Position numbers and translations under genes: made by a program. A stretch of DNA of 64,000 nt from Afifellaceae bacterium (GTDB taxonomy: Bacteria > Pseudomonadota > Alphaproteobacteria > Rhizobiales > Afifellaceae). Positions 52,586-62,181 of the stretch are shown here, one piece after another (positions within the stretch are counted from its first letter, which is position 1; each line of letters opens with the position of its first letter). Location of the stretch: assembly GCA_028281235.1 (NCBI GenBank), contig JANQKG010000030.1, positions 1 through 64,000 on the forward strand, written 5' to 3'. The notes under the pieces were generated by a model. It saw only the letters and a list, made by a program, of their open reading frames with translations. It was not told the origin of the DNA and searched no databases.

Positions 52586-52736
52586 CTCTCGTTTGTCATT
52601 CCGGAAAGCGCGTCAGCGCTTGTCCGGAACCCATAACCACCGAACTATGCGGACGAAACGCCGGCACGACCCAACCCGGCTGTGTTCATGGGTCCCGGTC
52701 TCGGCCTTCGGCCGAACCGGGATGACAGACGAGAGG
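52586..52736. repeat. Double-hairpin interspersed element, copy 8
   Basis: The arms are CTCTCGTTTGTCATTCCGG and CCGGGATGACAGACGAGAGG; the inner stems are AAGCGCG...CGCTT and TCGGCC/GGCCGA. It lies between the convergent HAD and ccrM genes. Confidence 0.85.
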
Positions 52737-52758
52737 TTCGATCGCTGCGGTGATTCTT

Positions 52759-52791
52759 GTCCCGGATTTCGCTGCGCTCCATCCGGGCTAC
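52759..52791. repeat. GTAGCCCGG-type palindrome, copy 2
   Basis: CCCGGAT...ATCCGGG arms enclose TTCGCTGCGCTCC. It starts 23 bp after double-hairpin copy 8 and ends 10 bp before the ccrM stop. Confidence 0.75.
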
Positions 52792-52800
52792 GGTCGCCGC

Positions 52801-54010
<1,210 letters not shown>

Positions 54011-54077
54011 TCTGCCCTTATGTTCGGCCGATCCCGTGGTATAGAGCGCATCGAGCCTTGCGCTTGGGAGGAAAGCT

Positions 54078-54830
54078 TTGGAGATACGGTCCGTTAGGCC
54101 GGCCTTGTTGATTGTGACGTTTGCGGCGCTGGCGGCTTCCGGCTGCTCGGTGCTCGGCGGCGGCCCGAGGACGGGGCCCGTTGCGACCGCCAGCACCGGC
54201 GCCAGCACTGGGGAAGGTGCAGCGCCCGGCAGCCCGCCGACGGCAGATCAGATCGACGTCCGCCAGTTTGTTGGCCCCGATTACTGTCCTGAGCTTCGGA
54301 TTCTCGACGGCGCGCAATTGGTGCGCCGCTATGAGCGTGGACACGAAGACGATCCCGATCATGTCGTTTGGCAGGCCTCGTTCGGTGAGACGGCGCGCGA
54401 ATGCCTCTATGACGGTCAAGGCGGACTGACGATCAAGGTCGGCGTTTCGGGCCGCGTGATCGCCGGACCTAAGGGGTCTGCCGGCGACGTCGCCGTCCCC
54501 TACAAGATCGCAGTGGTGAAGTTCCGCGAAGCGGCGCTTGCCTCCGACGGACACACGCTTTCCGTCAACGTGCCGCAGACCGGCTCGGCGACCTTCTCCG
54601 AAGTGCGCGAGATTTCCGTGCCGTCTCCCGGCAGGTCGCGTGACTACATTATCTATGTCGGGTTCGATTCCGGCGAATGGGACCTTGAGGCGGGGACCGT
54701 CATGGCGGCGCCGAAAAAGAAGCCCCCGGCACCCGCACCGGCACCGGTGGCACAGCCAGCACCCAAGCCGGCGCCGAAGCAGGGCCCCAAGGTGCTGCCG
54801 ACCCCAACGGACGGCTTCATCCTGCAATAG
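54078..54830 (+). CDS. Putative lipoprotein (250 aa)
   Basis: The protein starts with a TTG that has a strong GGGAGG upstream. The signal peptide ends in a lipobox LAASGC (Cys23), so it should be lipidated and placed in a membrane, probably the outer. A low-complexity Gly/Ala/Thr linker (25-55) leads to a beta-rich domain of about 140 residues (VDVRQFVGPDYCPELRILDG-like; VWQASFGETARECLYDGQGG; LTIKVGVSGRVIAGPKG) and a proline/alanine/lysine-rich tail. I recognise no named family. It precedes the gcv riboswitch. Confidence 0.8.
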   Translation: MEIRSVRPALLIVTFAALAASGCSVLGGGPRTGPVATASTGASTGEGAAPGSPPTADQIDVRQFVGPDYCPELRILDGAQLVRRYERGHEDDPDHVVWQASFGETARECLYDGQGGLTIKVGVSGRVIAGPKGSAGDVAVPYKIAVVKFREAALASDGHTLSVNVPQTGSATFSEVREISVPSPGRSRDYIIYVGFDSGEWDLEAGTVMAAPKKKPPAPAPAPVAQPAPKPAPKQGPKVLPTPTDGFILQ

Positions 54831-54860
54831 CGCCGACACGCCGCTCTGAGCGAGCGCGGA

Positions 54861-54889
54861 TTGACCTTGGCTGCGATTCGTCCATAAGT
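54861..54889 (+). promoter_or_regulatory. Promoter of the gcv operon
   Basis: TTGACC (54861-54866) and ATAAGT (54884-54889) are spaced by 17 bp and lie about 45 bp upstream of the first riboswitch aptamer. Confidence 0.45.
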
Positions 54890-54934
54890 GAGCCCCGCGG
54901 ATCACGTCGCGATCCGCGACGTTACGTTGAGGCC

Positions 54935-55135
54935 GCGCGGGAGAGGACCTGCCGAAACCGGCAGGACGCCGAAGGAGCAACCGCCCCGGAAACTCTCAGG
55001 CCAACGGACCGCGCAGGCTACAAGCGACGCTCTGGAAAGCGGCGACCGGGCAACCGGCCGTCCACCGAAGGAGTAACCGGCCAAGTTTCCGCAGTTCCGG
55101 CCGGGAATCTCTCAGGTTTTGCGACAGAGGGGGCA
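54935..55135 (+). ncRNA. Tandem glycine riboswitch
   Basis: Two glycine aptamers follow one another. The first contains GGGAGAGG, GCCGAAGGAGCAACC and GGAAACTCTCAGG (about 54938-55012). The second contains GCTCTGGAAAGCGG, CACCGAAGGAGTAACCGG and GGGAATCTCTCAGG (about 55027-55135). The conserved CCGAAGGRG and CTCTCAGG blocks are the standard glycine-binding core. Tandem forms usually switch on glycine cleavage genes when glycine is plentiful. Here the gcv genes follow directly. Confidence 0.95.
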
Positions 55136-55178
55136 CGATTGGGCGGAAACGCCCGCGTGCAACGCTCTGGAACAGGTC

Positions 55179-56312
55179 TTGACCGCCACATCAGACGACA
55201 CGCTCAACCAAACGCCGCTTCATGCGCTGCATGTGGAGCTTGGCGGGCGCATGGTGCCCTTCGCCGGCTACGCCATGCCCGTGCAATATGAAGGCATCAT
55301 CGCAGAGCACCGCTGGACGCGCGACCAAGCCGGCCTGTTCGACGTGTCGCATATGGGCCAGCGCTTTCTCGTCGGTCCCGACCACGCCACGACGGCCGCG
55401 ACCCTGGAGCGGCTGACACCGGGGGCGCTCGGCACGCTGGGTCTCGGGCGCATGCGCTATACGCTGCTTCTGAACGATGCCGGCGGCATCATCGACGATT
55501 TGATGGTGACGCGATCGATCTCAGAAGACGATGACGGGACGCTGTCGCTGGTCTTCAATGCGGCACGCAAAGAGATCGACGACGATTACGTGCGCAGCGC
55601 CTTGCCTGACGACGTTTCGTTGCACGCGGCGGAGGATCGCGCGCTCCTGGCGCTGCAAGGCCCGCAGGCTGCAGCGGTGATGGAACGGCATTGCGCCAAG
55701 GCCGGCGACCTCACCTTCATGCGCGCGACAAGCGCTGCATTCGATGGGATCGACTGCCACGTCTCGCGCTCCGGCTATACGGGCGAGGACGGCTTTGAGA
55801 TCTCCGTTGCCGCCGACAAGGCCGAAGTTCTAGCGCGCACGCTTCTGGCGGAAGCGGAGGTCAAGCCGATCGGGCTCGGCGCGCGCGACTCGCTGAGGCT
55901 GGAGGCCGGGCTGCCGCTTTACGGGCACGATCTCGACGAAACGACGTCGCCGGTGGAAGCCGATCTCAGCTTTGCCGTTGCCAAGTCGCGGCGCGAGAGC
56001 GGCGGCTTCCCGGGCGCGGAGCGCATCAGACGTGAGCTTGAGACCGGCCCCTCGCGGCTCCGGGTTGGCCTCAGGCCGACCGGGCGCGCGCCTGTGCGCG
56101 AAGGCGCCGACATTCTCGCGCCGGACGGCGAAACCATCGGAATGGTCACCTCCGGCGGGTTCGGCCCGACGGCCGAAGCGCCGGTCGCCATGGGCTATGT
56201 GGCGCACGCCTACGCAAAGCCGGGAACGACATTGCAGGTGAGCGGGAGGCGCGGCGCAGAGCCCGCTGAGATCACCGCCCTGCCCTTCGTGCCGCACAGA
56301 TATTTTCGTTGA
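55179..56312 (+). CDS. gcvT: Aminomethyltransferase (glycine cleavage T protein)
   Basis: GcvT transfers the methylene group from the H protein to tetrahydrofolate and releases ammonia. The protein shows LHALHVELGGRMVPFAGYAMPVQY, GLFDVSHMGQ, RSGYTGEDGFEI, GLGARDSLRLEAGLPLYGHDLDE and TSGGFGPT, all typical. A TTG at 55179 is proposed as the start, with GGAACAGG upstream, because earlier codons lie inside the riboswitch. Length is then 377 residues, normal for the family. gcvH follows after 12 bp. Confidence 0.93.
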   Translation: MTATSDDTLNQTPLHALHVELGGRMVPFAGYAMPVQYEGIIAEHRWTRDQAGLFDVSHMGQRFLVGPDHATTAATLERLTPGALGTLGLGRMRYTLLLNDAGGIIDDLMVTRSISEDDDGTLSLVFNAARKEIDDDYVRSALPDDVSLHAAEDRALLALQGPQAAAVMERHCAKAGDLTFMRATSAAFDGIDCHVSRSGYTGEDGFEISVAADKAEVLARTLLAEAEVKPIGLGARDSLRLEAGLPLYGHDLDETTSPVEADLSFAVAKSRRESGGFPGAERIRRELETGPSRLRVGLRPTGRAPVREGADILAPDGETIGMVTSGGFGPTAEAPVAMGYVAHAYAKPGTTLQVSGRRGAEPAEITALPFVPHRYFR

Positions 56313-56324
56313 GGGAGACGGAGA

Positions 56325-56702
56325 ATGGCCGCGACGATCAGTTACACCAAGGACCATGAATGGGTGCGCATCGAAGGCGACACCGCGATTATGGGGATCA
56401 CCGCCTATGCCGCGGAGCAACTCGGCGATGTGGTCTTCGTCGAACTGCCGGAGGCCGGCAAGGCTCTGAAGAAGGGCGACGCCGGCGCCGTTGTGGAATC
56501 CGTTAAAGCCGCGAGCGACGTCTACAGCCCGATCTCAGGCGAAGTCGTGGAGGTCAACGATGCGCTGGATGCCAGTCCGCAGACCGTAAACGAAGCGCCT
56601 GAGACGGATGGCTGGCTCATGAAGCTCAAGTTGGCCGATGCCGGCGAGGTCGACGATCTCATGGACGAGGCCGCCTACAAGGAATTCGTCGCAACGCTCT
56701 AA
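56325..56702 (+). CDS. gcvH: Glycine cleavage system H protein
   Basis: The 125-residue protein carries the lipoyl-lysine Lys61 in [20 protein letters not shown]. It shuttles the aminomethyl group between P and T proteins. [12 protein letters not shown] and [19 protein letters not shown] are conserved. GGAGA lies before the ATG. The next gene in most gcv operons is gcvP, but here an OsmC-like and a GNAT gene come first. Confidence 0.96.
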   Translation: MAATISYTKDHEWVRIEGDTAIMGITAYAAEQLGDVVFVELPEAGKALKKGDAGAVVESVKAASDVYSPISGEVVEVNDALDASPQTVNEAPETDGWLMKLKLADAGEVDDLMDEAAYKEFVATL

Positions 56703-56726
56703 GGCAAGACATTCAGGATAGCGAAG

Positions 56727-57191
56727 ATGGCACACGATTATCGCGCCACGATCGTCTGGCGGTTTGAGGGCGAGGATTTTTCCAAGGGCCGCTACAGCCG
56801 GGCGCATGAATGGCACTTCGACGGCGGCACCGTGGTTCCCGCCTCGCCCTCGCCGGGCATCGTGCCGCCGCCCTATATCCGTGAAGACGCGGTCGATCCG
56901 GAAGAGGCGTTCGTCGCGGCGATCTCAAGTTGCCACATGCTGACCTTCCTCGATCTGGCGCGGCGCGCCGGCGCATTGATTGAGTCCTACGAGGATGAAG
57001 CGGTGGGCATCATGGAGGAGGTCGCGCCGGGCCGGCGCGCCGTAACCAAAGTGACGCTGAGGCCAAAAATCATCTATGGCGGCGAGCCGCCCGACCAGGC
57101 GAAGCTCGACGAATTGCACCATCAAGCGCACGAACTGTGCTTCATCGCCAATTCGGTGACGAGCGAAATCGTCATTGAGGCGGCCGCATGA
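56727..57191 (+). CDS. OsmC family protein
   Basis: The 154-residue protein matches OsmC/Ohr-type peroxidases: an N-terminal beta region (YRATIVWRFEG), the first redox Cys69 in AAISSCHMLTFL, and the second Cys138 in HELCFIANSV. The family reduces organic hydroperoxides with thiols or lipoylated proteins as donors; Ohr uses lipoyl groups, which is notable beside gcvH, but that link is inference. Its stop overlaps the GNAT start by four bases. It may protect the lipoyl/H-protein system. Confidence 0.85.
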   Translation: MAHDYRATIVWRFEGEDFSKGRYSRAHEWHFDGGTVVPASPSPGIVPPPYIREDAVDPEEAFVAAISSCHMLTFLDLARRAGALIESYEDEAVGIMEEVAPGRRAVTKVTLRPKIIYGGEPPDQAKLDELHHQAHELCFIANSVTSEIVIEAAA

Positions 57192-57661
57192 GGATGCGAC
57201 CCGCCGCGCCCGGCGACCTCGCCGTCGTGGCGAAGCTGACGACGCGCGCCTACGCACCCTACACGGAGGCTTTTGGCTCGCCGCCGATACCGGTGACGGA
57301 GGATTATGCCCCCCGCATCCGAGCGGGCGAGGTCTGGCTGCTGGAGGACAGCGGCGCAGCAATCGGCCTTCTGGTACTGGAGGACAAGGCGGAGAGCCTG
57401 GAAATCTTCTCCGTGGCCATCCTGCCAGAGCGGCAGGGCGAGGGGCTTGGCAGGCGGCTCCTTCAATTCGCGGAGGAACAGGCCGTACAGCGCGGCCGCG
57501 GCAAGCTCACGCTCTACACCAACGCAATGATGGTGGAGAATATCGAACTCTATCGCCGCGCCGGGTTCGAAGAATATCGCCGCCGCCCCAATCCCTTGCG
57601 GGCCGGCTGGACCATCGTCGACATGCAGAAACCTATCGCACCCAGCACAAGCCCGATCTGA
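57188..57661 (+). CDS. GNAT family N-acetyltransferase
   Basis: The 157-residue protein has the acetyl-CoA binding motif VAILPERQGEGLGRRLLQFAEE (V-x-P-x-x-Q-G-x-G-x-G-R-x-L) and YTNAMMVENIELYRRAGFEE, the usual GNAT core. The substrate is unknown. The ATG overlaps the osmC-like stop and the stop is followed three bases later by gcvPA, so the three genes are coupled. It looks like a genuine member of this gcv operon. Confidence 0.88.
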   Translation: MRMRPAAPGDLAVVAKLTTRAYAPYTEAFGSPPIPVTEDYAPRIRAGEVWLLEDSGAAIGLLVLEDKAESLEIFSVAILPERQGEGLGRRLLQFAEEQAVQRGRGKLTLYTNAMMVENIELYRRAGFEEYRRRPNPLRAGWTIVDMQKPIAPSTSPI

Positions 57662-57664
57662 GCC

Positions 57665-59008
57665 ATGCGCTACCTCCCGCACTCGAACCAGGACCGCGAC
57701 GACATGCTGGCGAAGATCGGCGTTGGATCGGTCGACGAATTGTTCGCCGACATTCCCGCCGAAAAGCGCCTCACCGAGCCGCTTAACCTGCCGAACCACA
57801 AGAGCGAGCTTGAAGTGACGCGGCTCCTTCGCGCGCTGTCGCGCAAGAACCACGCCGCCGCCGACGGGCCGTTCTTCATCGGCGCCGGCGCCTATCGACA
57901 TCACGTGCCGGCGGCGGTGGATCACATCATCCAGCGCTCGGAGTTCTTGACCTCCTACACGCCCTATCAGCCGGAGGTCGCGCAAGGCACGCTGCAATAT
58001 CTCTTCGAGTTCCAGACTCAGGTGGCGAACCTCACGGCACTAGAGGTGGCGAACGCCTCCATGTATGACGGCTCCACCGCCACCGGCGAAGCGGTGCTGA
58101 TGGCGCATCGCGTCACGCGGCGAAGCAAGGCCGTGCTCTCCGGCGGGCTCCATCCGCATTATCGCGCCGTGGTGGAGACGCTGTCGGACATGTCCGACGA
58201 CGCTTTTATGGCGCTCGATCCCGATCCGTTTGGCACGGAAGATATCCTCGCAGCGATCGATGATGAGACCGCCTGCGTGGTCGTGCAATCGCCCTCCTTC
58301 TACGGGCAGCTCATTGACCTGAAGCCGATCGCGGAGAAGGCGCATCAGCACGGCGCGTTGCTCGTCGCGGTGTTTACCGAAGTGGTGGCGCTGGGGCTCG
58401 TCGAGCCGCCCGGCGCTGAAGGCGCGGACATTGTGGTCGGCGAAGGCCAGTCGATCGGCAATCCGCTGACCTTCGGCGGGCCCTATGTCGGGCTCTTCGC
58501 GACCAGGCAAAAATATGTGCGCCACATGCCGGGGCGGCTGTCCGGCGTGACGGTGGACGCGGCCGGCGACCGCGGCTTCGTGCTGACGCTTTCCACGCGC
58601 GAGCAGCATATCCGCCGCGAGAAGGCGACCTCCAACATCTGCACCAATTCCGGCCTCTGCGCGCTCGCCTTCACCGCCCACATGACGCTGCTCGGCGAGA
58701 GCGGCCTGCAAGCGCTGGCGGAGGCCAACCACGCACGCGCCTGTCAGCTTGCCGATGCGCTTTCCGCCGTGCCGGGCGTGGAGGTGCTGAACCAATCTTT
58801 CTTCAACGAGTTCACAGTGCGGCTGCCGAAGCCGGCGGAGGCGATCGTGGAGGCGCTCGCCGGCAAAGGCATCATGGCCGGCGTGCCGGTGTCGCGGCTG
58901 GAGCCGGACCGGCCGGAGCTTTCCGATCTGCTTGTGGTCGCGGCGACGGAGACGGTAACGGATGAGCACATCGCGGCATTCGCTGCGGCTTTGAGGAGCG
59001 TGCTGTGA
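57665..59008 (+). CDS. gcvPA: Glycine dehydrogenase (decarboxylating) subunit 1
   Basis: GcvPA is the N-terminal half of a two-gene P protein, which decarboxylates glycine and loads the H protein. The 447-residue protein shows [68 protein letters not shown], and [19 protein letters not shown]. It lacks the PLP lysine, which is in gcvPB. The ATG at 57665 is three bases after the GNAT stop. gcvPB follows after 217 bp containing a repeat. Confidence 0.95.
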   Translation: MRYLPHSNQDRDDMLAKIGVGSVDELFADIPAEKRLTEPLNLPNHKSELEVTRLLRALSRKNHAAADGPFFIGAGAYRHHVPAAVDHIIQRSEFLTSYTPYQPEVAQGTLQYLFEFQTQVANLTALEVANASMYDGSTATGEAVLMAHRVTRRSKAVLSGGLHPHYRAVVETLSDMSDDAFMALDPDPFGTEDILAAIDDETACVVVQSPSFYGQLIDLKPIAEKAHQHGALLVAVFTEVVALGLVEPPGAEGADIVVGEGQSIGNPLTFGGPYVGLFATRQKYVRHMPGRLSGVTVDAAGDRGFVLTLSTREQHIRREKATSNICTNSGLCALAFTAHMTLLGESGLQALAEANHARACQLADALSAVPGVEVLNQSFFNEFTVRLPKPAEAIVEALAGKGIMAGVPVSRLEPDRPELSDLLVVAATETVTDEHIAAFAAALRSVL

Positions 59009-59030
59009 GCCCGCGAAACGGCACGGCGCT

Positions 59031-59180
59031 TTCCCCCTCCCTCCTGTGGGGAGGGGGTGGCTGCGCAGCGGCCGGGGGAGGGGTCGCGTCTTCTGCGAGC
59101 CGAACGAATGCCCCCTCACCCCGCCGGTCCCGCGCAACGCTCCGGCCCGGCGACCCTCTCCCCACAAGGGGGAGAGGGTG
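59031..59180. repeat. Inverted repeat of a CCCTCTCCCC type between gcvPA and gcvPB
   Basis: The left arm is TTCCCCCTCC-CTCCTGTGGG-type sequence and the right arm ACCCTCTCCCCACAAGGGGG; both have CCxCA/TGTGGGG centres and form small hairpins. The two arms are 90 bp apart. This fourth repeat type occurs once here, inside the gcv operon. Confidence 0.7.
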
Positions 59181-59225
59181 CTGCCGCACCGCGTTGCACA
59201 ACCTCCCACATCGGGAGAATGCCGC

Positions 59226-60791
59226 ATGAACCAGCAAGGCCGTCCCACGACCGCAGAACCGGTCGACGCAAGACGCGAGACCTTTACCGGCAATCGAGCA
59301 CTGCAGATCGAAGAGCCGCTGCTCTTTGAGATCGGCCGCCACGATGTTTCCGGCGTCGACGTCGACGCGCCGCAGACGAAAGGAAACCGCCTCGGCGCGC
59401 GTCGCCGCACCACACCAATCGACCTGCCGGCTTTGTCGGAGCCGGAGGCCATGCGCCATTACGTGCGGCTCAGCCAGAAGAACTACGCCATCGACATGGG
59501 TATCTTCCCGCTCGGCTCATGCACGATGAAATACAATCCGCGCCTCAACGAAGCGGTGGCACGGCTGCCGGGTCTTTCCGACATTCATCCGCTACAGCCG
59601 CCGGCCAGCGTGCAGGGCGCGCTTGAGCTCATCCACGAGCTCGGCCGTTGGCTGATTGAGATCACCGGCATGCATTCCGTCGCCATGAGCCCCAAGGCCG
59701 GCGCGCATGGCGAGCTGTGCGGCATGATGGCGATCAAGGCGGCGCTGGCGGCGGCCGGCGAGACCCGCACAAAGGTGCTGGTGCCGGAATCGGCGCATGG
59801 CACCAACCCGGCGACGGCCGCCGCACTCGGCTTCACGGTCGTGCATGTCGCCGAAAGCGGCGACGGAACGGTGGCGGCCGACGACGTGCGCGCCGCACTT
59901 GCAGAGCATGAAGGCGAAGTCGCCGCCATCATGCTCACCAACCCCAACACGTGCGGCATCTTTGAGCCGGATGTCGTGGCGATCGCGGATGCGGTGCACG
60001 AGGCCGGCGGCTACTTCTATTGCGACGGCGCCAACCTCAACGCCATCATGGGCAAGGCAAAGCCCGGCGATCTCGGCGTCGACGCCATGCACATCAATCT
60101 GCACAAGACGTTCTCCACGCCGCATGGCGGCGGCGGGCCGGGCGCCGGGCCGGTTGTGTTGTCGGAACGGCTGGCGCCGTTTGCGCCGCTGCCGCTCGTG
60201 GCGCGCGACGGCGACCTCTATCATCTCATAGAGCATGCAAGCGAGAACGGCGGCCAATCCTTCGGGCGCATGACCGCCTTCCACGGCCAGATGGGCATGT
60301 TCGTGCGCGCCTATGCCTGGATGCTCTCGCATGGCGCCGACGGCATGAAGCAGGCCTCGGAGGACGCCGTGCTCAACGCCAATTACATCCGCGCCGGGCT
60401 GGAGGATGTGATGAGCGTCTCCTATCCCGCGCACCGGGCCATGCACGAAGCTTTGTTCGACGACCGTTTCCTCAAAGAAAGCGGCATCTCCACGCTCGAC
60501 TTCGCCAAGGCGATGATCGACGAGGGCTTTCATCCGATGACGGTCTACTTCCCGCTTGTGGTACATGGCGCGATGCTGATTGAGCCGACGGAATCGGAAT
60601 CGCGCGCCAGCCTCGACCTGTTCGTCGCGACGCTTCGTGACCTGGTCTTTGCGGTGAAGGATGGAAAGACGGAGCGCTTCACCGAGGCGCCACGCTTCAC
60701 GCCGCGGCGGCGGCTCGACGAAACGCGCGCCGCGCGCCAGCCGGTGCTCAAATGGACGCGGCCGGAACCCTATCGGGACGCGGCGGAGTAG
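59226..60791 (+). CDS. gcvPB: Glycine dehydrogenase (decarboxylating) subunit 2
   Basis: GcvPB is the C-terminal half of the P protein and holds the PLP lysine, Lys294, in HINLHKTFSTPHGGGGPG. Other family segments are FPLGSCTMKYNPRLNE, SPKAGAHGELCGMM, PESAHGTNPATAAALGF, and CGIFEPDV. The 521-residue length is typical of subunit 2. GGGAGAAT precedes the ATG at 59226. Together with GcvPA it forms an alpha2-beta2 enzyme. It ends the gcv operon; a repeat-rich region follows. Confidence 0.95.
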   Translation: MNQQGRPTTAEPVDARRETFTGNRALQIEEPLLFEIGRHDVSGVDVDAPQTKGNRLGARRRTTPIDLPALSEPEAMRHYVRLSQKNYAIDMGIFPLGSCTMKYNPRLNEAVARLPGLSDIHPLQPPASVQGALELIHELGRWLIEITGMHSVAMSPKAGAHGELCGMMAIKAALAAAGETRTKVLVPESAHGTNPATAAALGFTVVHVAESGDGTVAADDVRAALAEHEGEVAAIMLTNPNTCGIFEPDVVAIADAVHEAGGYFYCDGANLNAIMGKAKPGDLGVDAMHINLHKTFSTPHGGGGPGAGPVVLSERLAPFAPLPLVARDGDLYHLIEHASENGGQSFGRMTAFHGQMGMFVRAYAWMLSHGADGMKQASEDAVLNANYIRAGLEDVMSVSYPAHRAMHEALFDDRFLKESGISTLDFAKAMIDEGFHPMTVYFPLVVHGAMLIEPTESESRASLDLFVATLRDLVFAVKDGKTERFTEAPRFTPRRRLDETRAARQPVLKWTRPEPYRDAAE

Positions 60792-60807
60792 AGCCGGCAC
60801 TTATGTT

Positions 60808-60952
60808 CTGTTGTCATCCCGGCTGAGCGAAGCGAAGGCCGGGACCCATGAACACCAACGAACGCGAGACGACGCTCGCTTGCGTCATCCACACTGGCCT
60901 ATGGTTATGGATCCCGGTCTTGGCCTTCGGCCAAACCGGGATGACAAATGAG
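60808..60952. repeat. Double-hairpin interspersed element, copy 9
   Basis: The arms are TTGTCATCCCGG and CCGGGATGACAAATGAG; the right inner stem is TTGGCC/GGCCAA. It lies between the convergent gcvPB and HAD genes. Confidence 0.85.
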
Positions 60953-60966
60953 TTGTTGCGAGTAAA

Positions 60967-61058
60967 CCCCGCATTCCGCTTCGCTGCATGCGGGCTACGA
61001 TCAACGCGCTGGCCGATATCCCGTAGCCCGGATGGAGCGCAGCGCAATCCGGGGACAC
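60967..61058. repeat. GTAGCCCGG-type palindromes, two units
   Basis: A degenerate unit CCCCGCATTCCGCTTCGCTG...GCGGGCTAC (60967-60998) and an inverted unit GTAGCCCGGAT...ATCCGGGG (61023-61058) flank 24 bp of spacer. They follow double-hairpin copy 9 by 14 bp. Confidence 0.7.
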
Positions 61059-61077
61059 GATCGTCCGGCGAAGCAAT

Positions 61078-61761
61078 CTAAACGGCGTCGGCGCGCCAGG
61101 TGCGTAAAGCCTCGATGGTGGCCGGCAGGTCGGCGAGACGGTCGATCACAGTGGTCGCACCGGCTTCCATCAGCGCTTCGCCATGGCCCTGCCAGGAATG
61201 TGAGGCACCGGTGAAGCCGATGACACGCATACCGGCCGCCACGCCTGCCGTCACGCCGGTGGTGGAATCCTCAACGACCAGCGTATCGGACGGATCGGTC
61301 TCGAATATCTTGGCGGCATAGAGAAAGACGTCCGGCGCCGGTTTGCCGCGCCCCTCCGCCACTTCGCGGGCGGAATAGACGTAAGGGCGGAACCGGTCCC
61401 ACAGGCCGACACGGCCAAGCGACACGCGCAGGCGATCGGAGCGCGAGTTGGAGCAGACGCAGCGCGCATAGTCGAGGCGATCCAGCATCTCATGGACGCC
61501 GGCGATCGCCTCCACCTCCGATTCCAGCCGCCGATCGGTCTCCTCAAGCGTGCGTTCCACCAGATCGTCGGGAACGGCGCGGCCCAATTCCTCGCCGATC
61601 AGCTCGAAGATCCGCTGGGTGGTGAAGCCGGCATAACGCTGCGCCAGGTCTTCTGGCGTGGTCTCATAGCCGATTTCGCGCAGCATCTCGCAGTCCACGC
61701 GCGCGGAGAGGATTTCGGAGTCGATCAAGACCCCGTCGCAATCGAAGATAATCAGCATCAT
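61078..61761 (-). CDS. HAD-family phosphatase (beta-phosphoglucomutase-like)
   Basis: The 227-residue protein is a HAD subfamily IA hydrolase with motif I IIFDCDGVLIDSE, a helical cap (about 15-85), motif II VCSNSR, motif III KPAPDVFLYAA and motif IV VVEDSTTGVTAGVAAG. The proposed start is ATG 61759-61761; a second ATG follows immediately. The substrate is a small phosphate ester, unspecified. It is divergent from the small protein gene. Confidence 0.87.
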   Translation of the reverse strand: MMLIIFDCDGVLIDSEILSARVDCEMLREIGYETTPEDLAQRYAGFTTQRIFELIGEELGRAVPDDLVERTLEETDRRLESEVEAIAGVHEMLDRLDYARCVCSNSRSDRLRVSLGRVGLWDRFRPYVYSAREVAEGRGKPAPDVFLYAAKIFETDPSDTLVVEDSTTGVTAGVAAGMRVIGFTGASHSWQGHGEALMEAGATTVIDRLADLPATIEALRTWRADAV

Positions 61762-61883
61762 GCGCCCGTGTAGCAGGCTGCCGCGGCAGGGCAAGGCCCC
61801 GGCGGCACGGCGATCCGCCGCAGCGGTTGGCCTGGGACCGCCGCGTGGCCTAGACTGAACCCAAGGAAGTGGCGGTTAGTGGC

Positions 61884-62099
61884 ATGAAGCTTATCAGCCA
61901 GTCGGAGGATCAGGTCGAGCTGCGCCTCAACCTCAGCGAGCTTGTTCTGCTACGCAACGTGCTGAATGAGGTCTGCAACGGCATGCACTTCACGGACAAC
62001 GATCTGGCGGCGATTTTCGACATGAGCCGAGCCGATGCGGAAGACCTGCTCCTCAACTTCAACAACCTGCTGGAACGCCTCGATCTCCTGCCGGAGTAA
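61884..62099 (+). CDS. Small conserved acidic protein (71 aa)
   Basis: The protein begins MKLISQSEDQVELRLNLSEL and is highly acidic and helical, ending LLERLDLLPE. It has no signal peptide, no membrane segment and no cysteine except one. Codon use matches neighbours. I do not recognise the family with certainty. The ATG at 61884 is chosen; an in-frame GTG at 61869 is possible but would sit directly on AAGGAA. It lies between a HAD gene and thrC. Confidence 0.65.
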   Translation: MKLISQSEDQVELRLNLSELVLLRNVLNEVCNGMHFTDNDLAAIFDMSRADAEDLLLNFNNLLERLDLLPE

Positions 62100-62181
62100 C
62101 GGCATGATCAACCGCTGCTTGCCGCGCTTCGGGCGGGCTTGTACTGTGCGCCGCCTTTGGCTTATCGGGAGTGTGTGAAGC

